The notes beneath the pieces are model-generated. The model saw only the letters and a program-made list of their open reading frames with translations. It ran no database searches and was not told the DNA's origin. A program made the position numbers and the translations under genes. Of a stretch of 64,000 nt of DNA, positions 63,189 to 64,000 are shown piece after piece. The first letter of the stretch is position 1, and each line of letters begins with the position of its first letter. This stretch comes from Veronia pacifica (GTDB taxonomy: Bacteria > Pseudomonadota > Gammaproteobacteria > Enterobacterales > Vibrionaceae): positions 1 through 64,000 of the forward strand of contig NZ_LYBM01000020.1 in the NCBI RefSeq assembly GCF_001707825.1. Direction: 5' to 3'.

Positions 63189-63665
63189 TCCTATTACCTT
63201 CCGGCCGTGTTAAAAAATAGCCAATTAAGCTATTGATTATAGTGGTTATTCTCTTTCTGTCATTTAAAAAGATCAAGTCTTGACAACAAGGGTGATTATC
63301 ATGATTTTTTGTTGAACACTGGTCTATTTACTGACCACTTAACTTGTCAAAGTCATGTCGGATAGTGCCACTCGCTTTGTCTTGCCTTATATCCCTCAAT
63401 TCCCCAGAAATACATCCTCAGCGAGCATGAAGAGTGTGTATCACAATCTTGATTAGACTTTTTACTTGAACTTTTCATGACAAGCCTATCTAGACAAGTT
63501 TGGCAACTTATCTAGATAAATAAGCTTATTATCAGTGGCTCAAAGCACTTGGTTGATCGCAACCTTTTTGATGAAAGGCTCAAATGCAATCATTTTGAAA
63601 ATTCTCCGTTATAAAAGCGAAATATTTTGCTTGCAGGATATGCCCACCTGAAAGGAGAGGTTTTT
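63189..63665. other. Control region upstream of phnC
   Basis: About 480 bases. It contains a TTGACA -35-like hexamer near 63279 and the strong inverted repeat at 63487-63518. It also holds a TGGTC/GACCA repeat near 63320-63337. No gene. Confidence 0.45.
63487..63518. promoter_or_regulatory. Inverted repeat, probable GntR-type (PhnR/PhnF-like) operator
   Basis: TATCTAGACAAGT (63487-63499), 6-base spacer TTGGCA, ACTTATCTAGATA (63506-63518), one mismatch in 13 paired positions. The TCTAGACAAGT core resembles sites I associate with UTRA-domain GntR regulators of phosphonate genes. It lies 148 bases before phnC. Confidence 0.55.
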
Positions 63666-64000
63666 ATGAATAGCATTGTCGACGTGAAAAATTTGACCAA
63701 GTCTTTTGATGGCAAGAAAGCATTGAAAGCAATAAACCTCGTCATTGAGCACAAACACATGACGGCTTTACTTGGTCCATCTGGCTCGGGGAAATCAACA
63801 TTGCTCAGACACCTGAGCGGGCTAATGTTCTCCGACAAAGCGGGCGGCGGTGAGATTAAGGTCTTGGGCAAAGTAGTACAAAGCCATGGACGTGCCAGTA
63901 AAGATGTCAGGCATTGCCGCTCTCAAGCCGGCTATATTTTTCAGCAGTTCAATTTAGTGAACCGCTTGACGGTAATGACAAACGTACTGATTGGTGCGCT
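63666..64000 (+). CDS. phnC: Phosphonate ABC transporter ATP-binding protein PhnC (cut by window end)
   Basis: The first 111 residues are visible. VDVKNLTKSFDGKKALKAIN starts the ATPase, Walker A is LLGPSGSGKSTLLRHLSGL and the Q-loop is AGYIFQQFNLVNRLTV. GDKAGGGEIKVLGKVVQSHG RASKDVRHCRSQ between them is the insert typical of PhnC. The protein energises uptake of phosphonates with PhnD/PhnE, which should follow outside the window. GAAAGGAGAGG precedes ATG. The inverted repeat at 63487-63518 probably mediates regulation by a GntR-family protein. Confidence 0.9.
   Translation, partial: MNSIVDVKNLTKSFDGKKALKAINLVIEHKHMTALLGPSGSGKSTLLRHLSGLMFSDKAGGGEIKVLGKVVQSHGRASKDVRHCRSQAGYIFQQFNLVNRLTVMTNVLIGA

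Overview
This 64-kb window reads as chromosomal DNA of a marine gammaproteobacterium, most probably a Vibrionaceae member (Vibrio/Photobacterium/Enterovibrio-like). Reasons: a ZrgA-type zinc-uptake cluster with a His-rich protein, a DUF2960-type small protein, many GNAT/AraC/TetR accessory genes, a proteorhodopsin-retinal cluster in the order known from proteorhodopsin-bearing Vibrio and Photobacterium, moderate GC with AT-rich intergenic DNA, and good Shine-Dalgarno sites. The near absence of core housekeeping operons suggests, but does not prove, the secondary chromosome. I see no rRNA, tRNA, CRISPR array, insertion sequence or prophage.

Layout. 1-5.3 kb: start of a lipoprotein gene cut by the window edge, then small detoxification/acetyltransferase genes (two GNATs, DJ-1/PfpI, VOC, GST) and a decayed GNAT fragment. 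5.3-10 kb: AraC regulator, a small gene below a Fur-box-like site, long NfeD plus slipin, orphan PfkB sugar-phosphate kinase. 10.5-20 kb: dCACHE-HAMP-GGDEF diguanylate cyclase, YaiI/DUF188 protein, lipase, PQQ-type sugar dehydrogenase, and a FabG/MaoC/START-like lipid operon ending in a 26-bp hairpin. 20-27 kb: small conserved proteins, a frameshifted PhoD-type phosphatase gene, a Sel1 lipoprotein, a hydrolase, an MTHFR-like protein and a pair of overlapping small ORFs. 27-31 kb: zinc-uptake (Zrg-like) operon. 31-33.5 kb: MurQ, then convergently a short NfeD plus QmcA-type SPFH pair.

33.8-40 kb is the centrepiece: on the minus strand, proteorhodopsin, crtE, crtI, crtB, crtY and blh form one operon. 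It should make GGPP, phytoene, lycopene, beta-carotene and retinal, and load retinal onto a rhodopsin with proton-pump residues (Asp80/Thr84/Glu91) and the blue-tuning Gln88.

40.6-51.6 kb: Tag glycosylase, amidohydrolase, TetR plus hydrolase, glycine-zipper lipoprotein, an adjacent TldD/PmbA pair, amidase, 2H phosphoesterase. 51.65-52.93 kb is a long gene-free stretch with two copies of an 18-bp palindrome. 53-64 kb: COG0523 GTPase, DgkA, HD phosphohydrolase, a frameshifted riboflavin synthase alpha gene, SDR, DinB-like, GNAT, nitrilase-family protein, an AlkB-type monooxygenase divergent from an AraC regulator, a GFA protein, and finally the start of phnC behind a GntR-type inverted repeat.

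Three genes (GNAT remnant, PhoD-like, riboflavin synthase) carry frameshifts; these are either real decay or assembly indels and should be checked in reads. I found no clear new defence or mobile system. The most promising unexplained items are the gene-free 51.65-52.93 kb stretch, the long hairpin at 17.04 kb, and the untracked small genes.
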